A stretch of 64,000 nucleotides of DNA from Fulvia fulva (taxonomy: Eukaryota; Ascomycota; Dothideomycetes; Mycosphaerellales; Mycosphaerellaceae): assembly GCF_020509005.1 (NCBI RefSeq), contig NC_063018.1, positions 806,001 to 870,000 of the forward strand. The letters run 5' to 3'. The notes beneath the pieces are model-generated. The model saw nothing but the letters and a program-made list of their open reading frames with translations. It did not search any database and was not told the DNA's origin. A program made the translations under genes and the position numbers. Shown piece after piece: positions 45,095-56,877 of this stretch (within the stretch, counting starts at the first letter, position 1; each line of letters starts with the position of its first letter).

Positions 45095-48000
45095 GCTATA
45101 ATTTATTAGCTTAAGGCTTTCTACTATACGCTAGGTATACTATTACTCTTTTTAACATTCTCCGCGGCTAATATATACTAGGACTCCCTAATATAATACT
45201 ACCCGAACTACTAGGAGTAGTTAAATAGTACTCTAGCGGACAAAACGCGTATCGCCCGTAATAACCTACGCGACCTTCCCTATATCGTAGATTACTATAT
45301 TATACGCCGCTTCGAGATCTTCTTCGAGGCCTATATTAAGCTAAAGTTTAACGTTATCGACTATTAGTTTCGCGTTAAGTAGTAGGGGCGAGGTAGTATA
45401 TATATCTACGGCTTCGTTTAGACTAATAGCCTTCTAGTATTCGATATAGAAGATCTAGCTAACCGTAAGCAATTTGTATAGTTATAGGCTTTATACGTTT
45501 AAGCTATTAATCCTAAGCCCGGACGTACTTTAGTACTAGCTACTAAGAGCACTACTTTAGCTATAAAAAGATTGAGCCTAGAGAATACCTAAGCTAACCT
45601 TTCGAATATCCTTAACCGGGTATAGTAATACGTAGAGTATACTATATTATACTGTCTTAAGCGAAAGACTAGTAGCCCTAAAGGGCCTCGTAAGTACCGG
45701 TTTAGATACCCTAAGCCGGAGTATAAGGAGGCGGTTATGTCGAAGAACTGTAATAGTAAGTACTAGATATTCGAGCCGCGTAACAAATTCGAGACCGTCT
45801 ACCCTAATACCGATAATAATGACTTACTCGACACTCTACCTTCTTACGATCCGCGTATAAACAACTATAACCGCGGTATAACGTTTACTTAGATAGGAAA
45901 CACGGACATTAGTCCCTATACAGACATTTAAGCTATTATAGTCTACCTCGTAAAGTACGCTACGAAGTACGAGGTTCCTACGTAATTATATAAGGACATA
46001 ATAAAGGAGCTAATAGACACTTTAAAAGACGATCTATAATATTACGGTCTAAAACGTAGGAGAAGCTTATTTATTAGATAAGCGAAGAACGTAGGGAGAT
46101 TACTAGGCAGCTAGTGAATTAGAGTCACTTAGGTTACTCGTAAATAAGGTGACTTAGGGTCACTTAGGTCACTCGTAAGTAAGGTGACCGCGCTAAGACA
46201 TAGTACTATATAGACGACGCTTCTTTATAAGTAGATAGGAGCCTTATACTTAACTCATTTTAAGTATATACTATATACTGTTTAGGACTACTACCTTTCT
46301 AACGAGTCGAGACATCCCTATAAAGATCTAAGCCCCGTTAGGATAACGAATAGCGGTTCCTAATATATAAGTACCGCTACTATCTATTATTTAGCGAGCT
46401 ATATATAAGTTTATCGGAGAGCGAGACTTCTTATAGTAGGAGGTATACTATATCTTACTATAAGAGCCGTTAATTATTAACTCGCGAACTGCTATAACCC
46501 TTAACTATCGTCCTCTAGAAGAATAGAGCTCGATTGTTAATATTAGCGATAGTGCTTAAGAGATTATTAAGAGGGGCAAGTTATAGCTTAAGAAGTATAT
46601 ATCTCGGTATAACAATAGTTAGGATCACCTAAAGGACGAGACTATATTTATACTATTAACACGCTATAACCTAGATAATATAAGAGAGATTGAACTACTC
46701 CTTAAAGATATACTAGATCGTATTATTAACTATTTCCCTCGCTACCGCTAACACGATCCGGAGTAAGTAGAGCAATATACGTAAGTATACCTAGCCCGAT
46801 ATTATCCGTTCACGACATATCCCTCGCTACCGTTTCGGTTCAAAGATTAGCTAGACAATCTACCTCCCTTTACTAACTTCGTTAGCGCTCTTAATAGTAT
46901 AAGAACAATTATAGTCATCTATTCGACTACTATAATCCCCTTCTAGTTACTAATACTACTCTAGCGTACGAAGAGGAAGATAAGTCTAAAGAACGCGATA
47001 AGGTTTATTAGAATAATCTCGCGAAGGAGCTTCTAAACATTCTTCGTAGTATACGTACCGAAGATACTAACGATTTAGGAGTACGCGACATCGACAAGTC
47101 TTATAACTAGACTAAACACGTTAGTAAATATAGTAGCTTAGACATCTATACCTACGGTCAAGATTAGTAGGCTAATAAGATCGCGAAATATCCTATAGAG
47201 CTCGCTATTTAGACATCATCGTAAGCTTAATACAATAAGCTAAATTACGAGCAAAATATACTATATAAAGTAGTCCTCGGCCACTACTAGAAGATTCGTT
47301 AGAATGAGAAGCCTATACCTTTACGGATTAACGCTGATAGCCGTGCTAGTACGGGCAAGTCTTACGTTATTTGTATGATCTCGGCGCACCTCTAGCGTGA
47401 AGCTAAGTAGGCTAGCCACCCTAACCTAGGGTTGGTTATCTTAAGATGTACCCCTATAGGTGTCGTAGCTTTTAGTATTAATAGCTAGACTATATACCGC
47501 CTATTCAAGATTCCTATTCGGGGCACGTTTACTAGACTGTCTAAAGCGAAGTTAGCGGAGCTGGCGAAGTTCTTCGAGCATATTTAGTATATCGTAATCG
47601 ATAAGAAGTCTATACTTAGCGTGAAGATGCTTAGTTATATCGACAAACGCTTAAAGGAGATTAAAGTCCGTATATCGCTACTATTTAGTAGCTTGACGGT
47701 CCTTCTGTTTAGAGACTTTTAGTAAATACTACCGGTCAATTAGAGAGTACTATTCAGTAGTGAGGTGTCGACATAGGCCGAAGTAGACGGGCGGAATGTA
47801 TATCGATCGTTTGATTATTCTCTAGAGTTGAAATAGCTTGTTCGATAGCAAGGCGACGTTAAGTTCTCATAGATACTAGAAGGTATACGACATTACGCTG
47901 TGACTAATGATCAGTAGAAGAGACTACTTACACGCAATCGGTACTATAAGGACATGCTACGGTCATACCCTAGTATATTTGACAACGCTAGCCGGGTGTA

Positions 48001-49138
48001 TAGACGTAAGGACGAAGTCAAGCTCTATAACCACATTAGAATACGAGAGTCTAGTAAAGCGATCAAGCTATTATAGGCAGACTATACCGGGTCTGGCGCG
48101 AAGGACGCTACATTCGAGCAAGGTGGTAATCTTTATGCAGCCGTGCCTATCTCACTCGGCTGTCGCATTATGTTAGTAACCAACATATAGGTCGAGCGTG
48201 GACTTATAAATGGAGCTACTAGCTACTTAGACGACGTGGTATAGGCCAATGGCGACGATCCGGCTACTGATCCTCTATTATGTCTACTTGTCCGCTTTGA
48301 CAAGTACGACTTTGACCGTGAAGCCTATATCGCCGCTAGCGATAGAGATGGTCCTTCAGTCCGTGAAGCTGAACAGCCAGGAAGAACACGCAAGGTTGTG
48401 CCTATCTTCAGGGTGCGCCGTGAATATAAGGTTAGGCGGACCACTTGCTCACGTACTCAATTCCCTGTTACTATTGCGTACGCGGTCACTATCCACAAGG
48501 CTCAAGGCCTTACTGTGGAGAAAGCTGTCCTTAACTTCAGCAAGAAGGACTTCGCTGATGGGCTATCCTACGTTATAGTATCTCGTGTTACATCACTGAA
48601 GGGACTACTATTCGACGAGGGTTTCGACAAGGACCACTTTAGTGCTCCGAAGTCCGGTCTCGCGAAGATGAGACAAGCGGACTACGACCGTCGTGAAGCC
48701 GACAGAGCTAGGTTCAAGCAGCTCGTTGAGGGTGAGGTCTTCGAGGAGTGGGAGAATGAAGACCTAGCACTACAGCAGGTGTTGCTTGATGAGGCCGAGC
48801 TCAATAGGCTACAACGTGAACGTGATGAAGTTGCTGCTTTGCCGTTCAGTGAACGCGATATCCAGGAAATGATAAAGGAGAGCACTGCCAGCAATCCGTG
48901 GTGGACGCCACTTACTGATCTACAGCTGAACACCCACTACGGTGTTCGTCCACGCGCAGAGAGAGATTGGTTGTATCCAAACTTGGACTTAACAAGAGCA
49001 CAAGAGTCTCGTCGTCGCACTATCAAACAGGCAGAGCGTGATGGGTCTGCTGCTGATGCTAGGCGTAGGGCACAATGGGCGAAGGACAACCCAGAGAAGG
49101 CTCAGAAGAACAGTGACTGCAGCAGTCAACAGCAATAG
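45095..49138 (+). pseudogene. Helitron Rep/helicase, right part
   Basis: A single frame carries the rest of the Helitron protein. The Rep region has FLTFSAANIYWDS (about 45.15 kb), KFNVIDYQF, and GRGSIYIYGF near 45.39 kb, where the two-His metal motif HIHG has become YIYG; YLVKYATKYE follows near 45.95 kb. The Pif1-like helicase has a Walker A reading SRASTGKSYVI at 47.34 kb (Gly to Ser by G-to-A), a Walker B-like IVIDKKS at 47.6 kb, and an intact motif region QFPVTIAYAVTIHKAQGLT at about 48.46 kb. Stops are frequent until about 48.25 kb; 48398-49138 is fully open (246 codons). The Helitron 3' end was not identified. Confidence 0.85.
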
Positions 49139-49376
49139 CGACTATAGCAGTCAACAGCAATAGCGTAGACGATTGTGTACAAGTAGAATAGTCTTAGCAG
49201 TGTAGCACAACCGAGGTTGAATATTGCACGCTCAGCTCGTCACTTTGCTATTCCATTGCACGGCAGTACCGCGCAACACCATTTTCGTGCTTGGATTGGC
49301 TATATGTGGTGTTGTTGTCGCATGCTACCGTCGCAAACTTTTCACCTGCTTCTTGGATTGGAGAGGCTACTGCAAG

Positions 49377-49982
49377 ATGACCAAACACCTTTCAACACCT
49401 CAAAAGAATCAGATAGTAGGAGCCTATCACTACTGCAGACTTGAGGGCATCAAGTGCTCGCAAAGAGACCTTGTTAAGACCTTCAAACCGCTCTTCGCAC
49501 CCACAAGGCATCAGGTGCGCAATGCTCTGGACACTGCAGGCTCAAGACAGCCATATCACCTTCCAGAACCTCCACCTTCCGGACCAGATCAGCTCTTATC
49601 CAAGGAGGACTTGGACCGGTGTGAACGGCTGTTTGAGAACTACCACTATGAAGGCCATCATGTGTCATAGGGCAATCTGCTCTGGAGAGCTGACATTGAT
49701 TCTTGCTCAGCTGAGACACTGCGAAGGAATATGAGGAACAGAGGCTATTCAACCTACATTGCTGAGAGCAAGAAATGGATATCCACCTCACTGGCACGCT
49801 CAAGGGTGCAATGGGCTCTTCGCATGCTTATGACTTATCCAAGACCGGAAGACTGGAGGCATGTGAGATGGAGTGATGAGGTCCACTTTGGATGGGGCCC
49901 TGAAGGCAAGGCCTATATCATTCGAAAGCGTGGCAACGCAGAGGGACGCAAGCCTGATTGTATCCAAGTGAGAGGGATGTGA
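49377..49982 (+). pseudogene. Tc1/mariner-like transposase, truncated
   Basis: The frame begins MTKHLSTPQKNQIVGAYHYC with a helix-turn-helix N-terminus (CSQRDLVKTF), then an RNMRNRGYSTY segment, then RHVRWSDEVHFGWG holding the first catalytic Asp. One in-frame TAG occurs at 49668-49670. The frame ends at 49980-49982, so the second Asp and final Asp/Glu are absent and the enzyme is dead. No RIP saturation is seen. Its right end lies directly against sequence of the split LEA-like gene. Confidence 0.75.
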
Positions 49983-50039
49983 ATAGAGAGATAGAACAAC
50001 ACCTTCAGAAATGAACATAATCCCACCAGTTGTTTTGGG

Positions 50040-50320
50040 CGGTTTGGTCAGTGTGGAGCGTGTTGTCCAAGAGATCGCAGCAAGTTGCGAGCGGCAACCT
50101 GTCCACCTGGCTCAACAGACTACCCGACGGATCCAAGATCTTACCGCAGCTATTGAAGCTGAAAGAGGCTGCAGAGACGCGGAGTGCAGAAGCTGATCGC
50201 TTGACGAGCGATACCTTGGGTGATATCTCACGATTTCTTGAGAATAGAAGTCGACAGGCGGAGGATTTGGTGGAGTCTAGAGCAACGGATCAGCACAAGA
50301 TGACCTCGAGTTGGATATGA
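50040..50320 (+). pseudogene. Mitochondrial LEA-like protein, 3' part of a split gene
   Basis: The frame gives SGNLSTWLNRLPDGSKILPQ, followed by LLKLKEAAETRSAEADRL and TLGDISRFLENRSRQAEDL, ending at 50320. This matches the normal C-terminal segment of the LEA-like family whose N-terminal part sits at 27842-28880 (the G-L-x-x-(Y/W)-L-x-x-(I/L)-P-(G/D)-G-x-KI(L/I)P motif, then helical heptads). There is no natural start codon context. I interpret it as the stranded last part of that gene. Confidence 0.65.
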
Positions 50321-50448
50321 TCGTATTTTGTGAAAAGGAAGGTTTAGCGATAGCGCTCAAAATACACGTCTTGTGAACGCATTGCTATCGCTCATCCCGA
50401 GTCAAGCTTCTGTGCCCGGGGAAGCGCAATATCAGCCGATATGAGAAC

Positions 50449-51750
50449 TCATTTGCCACTATCGTTGTAAAGCAGCAGGCCATTGACGAGGATCGACTTA
50501 ACAGCTGTTGTGGCCTTCTCTTGTATGTGACCACAAAGACCCTTGGACGAGATGCCGTGAGGAAGGCCGCAGCGACTCCCACTACGTGAGGTGTGGCCAT
50601 ACTAGTACCAGATATAGTGTTGGCGGCAGTGGAATAGTCAATCCAGGCACTTTTGATGTTGACCCCCGGCGCAGAAATGTCGACGTAATTGGAAGAGCCC
50701 CAGTTGGAGAAGTACGCCCGTTTATCTTTTTCGTCTGTTGCGGCGACCGTGCAGGTGTACCTGGCAGAAGCAGGCGAGTAGAAGTACGCAGGAAGGCCCT
50801 CATTACCAGCGGCAACGCCAAAGAAGAGGCCCGCAGTAACCGCGCTGTCGACCGCAGTATTCAGGGCTTCACTGAAAACCCCTCCAAGACTCATATTCGC
50901 CACGGCTTTTTCTTTCTTGCCCCTTTTGTTCATATCATCAACAGCCCATGAGATCGCTGCTATGATCCCAGAAGTGGTGCCCGAGCCTGCAGCGTCGAGA
51001 ACCTTGACAGCTATAAGATGGACCCCTTTGGCGACTCCATACGTAGTACCACCGATTGTGCCTGCTACGTGCGTACCATGGCCTGGGCTGTCGTTAGCAC
51101 GAAGTAAGTTCTCGTTCACAACATGGTCTATCTTACCATTGTCATCGTTGCCATTCGTGCTGTTGTCGACGAAATTCCAACCATGGACCGCTCGTCCATC
51201 TGAGAAATCTTCGTGCTCGATGTAGATGCCGGTATCAATAACATACGCTATAATGTCATCGTCTTTGGCAGTTGAATTATAAACGTAGTCCTTGGCGCCG
51301 GGCTTGTTGTGTGAAATTCGAGCAAGACCTGTCCGTCGAAGAAAGTTGAATCAGCGACGATTCTCGGTTACTGGGCACAGCGTACTTACCCCAAGGTGCG
51401 TCTGTCTGAGTTTCTTCGGCTCGTTTCGAACTCATGACATAGTCGAGCTTGACCACACGGTCTGGCTCAATGGTTCTAATACCGGCCAGGTCGAGGAGGC
51501 GGTCCATCACAGTGAGACGACCGCGAAAGGCAAATCCGTTGAAAGCGTCCGACTCATAGACATGAGAGATTTCCGAGCCAACGGCTTGTTCGAGAAGCTG
51601 TCCAATAACGGTCGGTACATCGAAGCCATCGTGGACCGTGACAATGTATGCATCGGGGATGATGCCGTCGTTCAGGCTTGAGTTGGTCGCAGCGGCATTG
51701 ATCAGAGTGAACCAACCACACCATAAGGTGAGGAGACAAGAGAGCTGCAT
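50449..51750 (-). pseudogene. Secreted subtilisin-like (proteinase K family) serine protease, frameshifted near the end
   Basis: Exon 1 is 51750-51390, with a signal peptide (MQLSCLLTLWCGWFTLINA) and an I9-type propeptide. A 61-nt GTAAGT intron leads to exon 2 from 51328. The catalytic triad is intact: Asp in YVIDTGI, His in GHGTHVAG, Ser in GTSMATPHV. After VAAAFLTAS the annotated frame runs into an unrelated tail stopping at 50385, whereas a frame 2 nt away gives a normal-looking end (KGLCGHIQEK ... NGLLLYNDSGK) stopping at 50449. A duplicated TC near 50549-50553 would explain this. Family members end about 35-40 residues after this point, so the shifted frame is the likely ancestral one. 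Confidence 0.75.
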
Positions 51751-52953
51751 ACTGAGCGATACAATAGAGTAAGTGGACGTGGTCAGGACTGCTCCTGGGA
51801 GCCTTATAACCTTCTCAGCACATTGGATCTCCTGCTCTGGACTTGTAGCTCGCCAGTATCCGTATCCTCACTTGGCGGTGGAAATCGGTCCTTCAAACTT
51901 GCTCGAACATGTCCAATGTCCAGCATGTGCTGCCGGCGCGGGTCTCGGGCTCATGAGGTCTCAAAGCAACATACAGTGGTGTAGGAGAAGCTGTGCTCTT
52001 TCGGTCCCCCCTGGCGGAATGCAGTTGAGAGGACAAGGCTTACATTGTCAGCAATGCCTGACGCCCATAACCAACATCCTTTTTGTGCGTATACCATGGC
52101 TTTTCGTCCAGCGGTTCCTCCTTGGACGATCTAAGCAATGAGCTTGTTGCACATTCAACGGTACGCTCTGTTCAGCGAAGCGCGTACACTGCTCGAGTCC
52201 CTCAGGGTTACCAGAAAGGGTCCCATCATTCACAGTGCAACCGGTGGTGGTCGACCATTGTAACGGCGATTCCTGACGCCAGTATTATGCCTTGGGTGGG
52301 AGCTGTGGTTCTCTGTCCCAGGTCATCGCATCTTGCAATTCAGCCACATTGGCAGATCAGAATCGCTGCGACAAGGCAAGATGGCTAGTACTCCTTTCGA
52401 GCCATAGCACAGATGGCTGATATGGGAAAATGCAGTGTTGATGGTGTGTAGGCCCAATTGCTAGTCACATGAGATGAAGTGAAGCCGCAGTGGCGCTCAC
52501 CCCGCGACCTTGAACCGGGCGGGCCACTTCTTTTATACAACCATCATTGCACAACATCCCGAAGCATCGAAGCATCGAAGCACTGTCTTACTGGTTTGTG
52601 CTCTGGAAAGCGCAGGAGAAACCAATCGCGTTGATTGAGCTCGATTGCAATGGCTTCAAGCGCCCGAGTCATACGATTGCTCGAGTGAAATACTGCTCAT
52701 TGTCCATTTGGTATCACCATAGGCCACCTGTGCTACGATACTGCTGAGCTCAAGCAATGCGGTTCGACAATACCGGATGCACCTACGGTGTTGAGCGTCA
52801 GCATGCACGAACCCGTCATGCAAGAGCGACAGACGATACATGCACGGATGCCAGCTTAATTCTAGCAATGACAGTCTCCGGCGAGTAGAGCCTGGAGGCT
52901 GTTGCAACAACTCGAGCCAGCGGAATCACGCTACGTGCGGACAGCCCTGTGCA
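51751..52953. other. Intergenic region
   Basis: About 1.2 kb of normal composition. Open frames of up to 122 codons occur on both strands but have no domains. The 5' ends of the protease and F-box-like genes presumably lie here. Confidence 0.5.
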
Positions 52954-53714
52954 ATGGTCTTCCCCTTCTTTGAGCTCCCCCGAGAGATCAGGGACGCCAT
53001 CTATGCACGAACGATCACAGACTACAAAGAAATCTCGATACCTCAAACCGACGACGATACGAGGACCTACACCTTCGATGCGCCGTTGCCGGCTCTGCTT
53101 CGCTGTAACAGAAAGCTGAAGAAAGAATACGACGAGTCGCTCCCACAGAAGAGAAGGCTGCTCGTACGAGGTGCCGACAGTGACAACTGGCCTGGCTACC
53201 CAGACATCAACCAACACCTTGCTCGCACGATTGACGAGTGCACGGTGTTCATACACAACGGCTGTCTCTGTGACAGCCTGACAGAGGACGAGCGCGCCGA
53301 ACAAGACCTCCCCCCTTGGCCGTGCGACGGAGTGGACTTTCTGGCGACATACAAAGAGGCTTTGGCCAACTTTGTACCACAGTTCCGGCGCGTCCGCAAA
53401 GTGCATCTGCGCATTGGGATCTATGGTTCTGACGAAGTCAAGCATGACGTACAGGACCTCCATGGCCTCGCGCCTCGGTTGGGGCACTCTGCCGCATTCG
53501 CAATTCTGTGGGTCGTCTGGTTCTGGTACACAGAACTATCACGGATATCGAACTGCGTCGATGCCGAAGCGTCGAGGAATACAACACGTACTGTATTCAC
53601 TGTCTTCACGCGCATGATGGCAAGGCTGTCGAGGAAATGGCCGACATATATGCGACCTGGAAGCAGTCCGAAGGCTGGCAAGCTGGACCTGCTTTGAAAG
53701 AACGCAAGTCATGA
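52954..53714 (+). pseudogene. F-box-like / 2EXR-type protein, C-terminus frameshifted
   Basis: MVFPFFELPREIRDAIYARTI is the usual start of a large fungal F-box-like family, followed by PLPALLRCNRKLKKEYDE and a VRKVHLRIGIY strand. Past about 53465 the first frame becomes implausible and stops at 53697. A second frame gives TITDIELRRCRSVEEY and then KAVEEMADIYATWKQSEGWQ, the expected C-terminus, stopping at 53714. The only candidate splice pair does not restore this frame, so an indel between about 53465 and 53505 is likely. These proteins usually act as substrate adaptors; no specific role can be given. Confidence 0.6.
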
Positions 53715-55307
53715 AAAACGCATTTGTGCATTGGTTGGCTGGCTTGCCTGCTACATTACAAGTGAAAAGACGTTCCAACTGTCAAACACTCTCAAACCCT
53801 CTCCACCGTCTCAGAGGCGCCCATCTCGCCTCCACGCCATAACGCCCATCGCTTTACCCGCTGGCCAATCCTCGAGGTGCAATGTGTGGCACGGTTCACT
53901 ATGTACCATGGCTGGAACAGATCCAATATGTACAACGCAAGTACCGGTATGTCTGGTCGGCAGACATCGTCTAGACGTCGCGGCTGCTGTTTCTCGCAGG
54001 GTATGGTCTTCGTGGTCGACGTTCGATCTCTTCTCGCAGACGTCTTTGCTGGTCTTGTCGGCTGTTCATGAACCTTTCTGGCGTCGTTTGCCTTCTGTTG
54101 AAAGCAGGCCTTTCCGGAGTTGCTGGTCTTCGTCCGGAGGCGCGTGTTTGCGGTCGCTCATCGATTTGCATCGCAAGAGTTGTGCCAAAGACGAATGCAA
54201 AGCCGGCCGCGAAGGGCTTCAGTGAATTCTCCTGATCGCCAAACATTACCGGCGTAGATGGTGGTTCTTGGTATTGGTGTTGTTAATTTGCCGAGAGCGG
54301 TGTTGGCCTTGTCAGGCACTTGAGCTGACGCGATGAAGAGTTGCTGAAGATTTGCAGGACGGCAGGGCTCGTACTGTATACTGAGCAATGTTGGATGCTA
54401 ACAATGTGTTCTAGCCTGCTAGCACGACTGAGATGTATGCTGAAAGGTGAACAACGATGCGCGAAGAGACCAACTCTTTTGAAGTACGACAGAAAATGCT
54501 TGACGCGCAGTGCGGAGAACGACAACTATATAGTGCCTGATATATGCGAGTGCTGTATTTTGCCGAAGATCGAAGCTCCCGATGTGGTTGTCTCTGGACG
54601 TTCTGGGTCGAAGCTGCTGGTCCTGACTCGTGGGAGCAACCACATCGTCATGCCGCTCCGCTGACAGGCTGACGCTATTGGACACGCGACTCAGTCCGAC
54701 ATCACCTCAGTACTGGATTCGATGCCATTGAGTCGGGTCTCTCTGCTGGTTGCGTTCATGGTTGCGGTGCTCGTGATGTGGTTGTCGATCATGACCTGCC
54801 TGTCATGACGAGAGCTTCGGACCGCTGGAGCTCAGATCACTGAGCTGGTGCATGACTTGAGAGTTGAGCAGTATTGACTTCTACTTTACAACTGTGCACC
54901 ATCATGCTCGTTTTGATGAGGCATCGCAGGTTCACCGTCAACGGCATGCGAAGACAATTGCCAATATGAGGTTCACCAACGACCATGTTGCCGTCGTGAG
55001 CAGCCTTCTCCACTCCTCTGCATGACCACTGACTCGTACTCGAGGACCTGAGAGCTGCAATGTCATAGGCTACACGATGCGTCTCTTCACATGATCTCCC
55101 TCGCGCCGGAGGCTTCTTGCGAGAACACAGGGGCTATTACGCGGGTGGAAGGTCCGCTCCCGCCTGCCCTGCATGTGACATCGGCCCGGCATTGCTCCCA
55201 ACAGCAGGTGACTAGAATAGCACCGATCTGGCTACTGGACCTCAATCGCCGGAATCGCGTTGTCTTGACCAGTCATGTGAGATCTCTTCGTGCATACGAA
55301 TGAGCCT
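53715..55307. other. Intergenic region
   Basis: About 1.6 kb of normal composition. Several 60-160-codon open frames overlap one another on both strands (for example minus 53971-54246, basic and Arg/Pro-rich), but no frame has a domain, splice pattern or family resemblance that I can support. Confidence 0.5.
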
Positions 55308-56426
55308 TCAAGCATGACTAACCGGAGGCTCCAGAACCAGCTGTAGCTCAGAGCGATCGCGGTCTGTGCCCGCGAAATGGAGCAAATCAGGCTCACTTAT
55401 GTCAACGCCGGTGTCTAGTAGATTCTGCCCCGGCATGCCTGTGAAATGGGCCGCATTGACATCAATCCATGTCACGAGTCTGGCAAGGAATGCATCCACC
55501 GATCCTATGGCATCGCCGAGAGTTGTTCTGACTTGCAACATCTGCCTCAGCCCATACATGTGCTGACGATACGCATCCTGGTCTCCGAAAATTGCCTCGA
55601 AGGCTGCAAGCTTGGCTACCGCTCCCAAGGTCGTGTCTCCGAGGGCAATCCGGACATCATCTGACTTTAAGCAACGGTTGACTTCATTCAACGCACGAGC
55701 TTTTAGAACAAGGATGATCTCAGGTCGAACCACTATTCCCGCGACGGCGTCCTTTCCGCTCCTAGGTGAATTCCATCCTTGGGAGCCGAATGCCCGCCAG
55801 TAGTGCGAAGCAGCCATGAGGAGAACAGCATACACGGACGCGGGCGATGCCATAGCCATTGGAAACCAATGTGTCCTCAGCAGACACGTGTCTGGTCTTT
55901 TGTCCAGATTTGCATTTGGTTGGGCGAGATTCTGAATGTAGTGAGCCATTATTGGCGGGAAGAGAGGCGACCAATCAACCGGGAATTGCCAGAACGGGTC
56001 TTCCTGGGTGGAACCATCTGGTATCGGAGATATGGACATTGACCGCGAGCTGTTTTCCGAAAAGTCAAGAGACTTACGGGCCCCCACACTTGAGGAGGTG
56101 GAAGAACCTGAACGAGCATCCTCTGTGCTTTCGTCCGAGGAACTTTTGTTGGCACGAGTAGCTCGCGGGCGAGGTGTAGGGCAACTCTTATCTGCTGCTG
56201 CAGCGACGGTCGTGCGTGTTGTCGGCGCGGTCCATGTTATCGCTTGGAAAGGCTCGGTCTTTCGTTTCTGGCGATGCTGGCGACGAGTGACGTGAGCACG
56301 AACAGCTCCGCGTGCCTCGCGGCCGAGGAGTGGTGCGGCATCAGAGGAGTACGTGATGAACTGTAGCAGCGGCTGTGTGCCATCGCCGGAGACTTCTTGT
56401 TCAATCTCAGTCCTTGAAGAGCTCAT
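55308..56426 (-). CDS. Fungal transcription-factor-like protein without a zinc cluster
   Basis: Single exon, 372 aa. The start fits a widespread Pezizomycotina family annotated as tachykinin-family or DUF3468 proteins: an N-terminal FITYSS segment, then a basic REARGAVRAHVTRRQHRQKR tract and a Ser-rich linker. A helical regulatory region follows with YIQNLAQPN, LLMAASHYWRAF, GAVAKLAAFEAIFGD, MYGLRQMLQVR and LARLVTWIDVNAAHF. There is no Zn2Cys6 motif, which is normal for the family. It is divergent from the SDR gene 451 bp away. Role unknown; nuclear regulator is the usual inference. Confidence 0.8.
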   Translation of the reverse strand: MSSSRTEIEQEVSGDGTQPLLQFITYSSDAAPLLGREARGAVRAHVTRRQHRQKRKTEPFQAITWTAPTTRTTVAAAADKSCPTPRPRATRANKSSSDESTEDARSGSSTSSSVGARKSLDFSENSSRSMSISPIPDGSTQEDPFWQFPVDWSPLFPPIMAHYIQNLAQPNANLDKRPDTCLLRTHWFPMAMASPASVYAVLLMAASHYWRAFGSQGWNSPRSGKDAVAGIVVRPEIILVLKARALNEVNRCLKSDDVRIALGDTTLGAVAKLAAFEAIFGDQDAYRQHMYGLRQMLQVRTTLGDAIGSVDAFLARLVTWIDVNAAHFTGMPGQNLLDTGVDISEPDLLHFAGTDRDRSELQLVLEPPVSHA

Positions 56427-56877
56427 TGTTGTCTGAGAAGAGTAATATGCATAAACTCAGTACAGCAGTTGTGTGTCAGGCGTTGGACCCTTGAGAGAGG
56501 GATGGAGAACTAACCGACTTTCAATGTGTCTTCACGGATGGAACAGGACAATGCTTATATTGCATCCGGTAAACTGCATTGACCTTTAGTAGCTAGCCGT
56601 GTTGCAGTAATCTATGCGTGCCACGTCAATGGCCTGCTGGAGTGTTGAACGTTTTTTTGGACCAGAAGGAGGAGCTGGAGGCCCTAACGCCTAAAGCAGA
56701 ATTCTTGCGAGACCCCAATACGGAGCTGCCGGTGCAGATCGCTTGGAGATATATCATAGCTTGACCGCCAGGCCTGTTGAAGGGAAGTCTCCTCCTCGAA
56801 AGGGCATCTACATTTCGTTCGTGTCTGCAATCTTACGGAAACCTACGCTCTCAACAATCATCACCCACTCGTCAATC
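56427..56877. promoter_or_regulatory. Divergent upstream region of TF-like and SDR genes
   Basis: A 451-bp non-coding stretch with no distinctive motif noticed. Confidence 0.4.

Noticed and set aside
29780..49210. Exact Helitron ends (5' TC, 3' hairpin plus CTRR)
   Set aside because: No convincing terminal pair was found by eye at either side, so no boundary is claimed.
50011..50196. Short plus-strand frame near 50.0-50.2 kb as an independent gene
   Set aside because: It overlaps the better frame that carries the LEA-like C-terminal segment.
53971..54246. A 91-codon Arg/Pro-rich minus-strand frame as a small gene
   Set aside because: It overlaps other equally long frames on the opposite strand, has no homology pattern, and no convincing promoter or splice context. 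It is kept only as intergenic.
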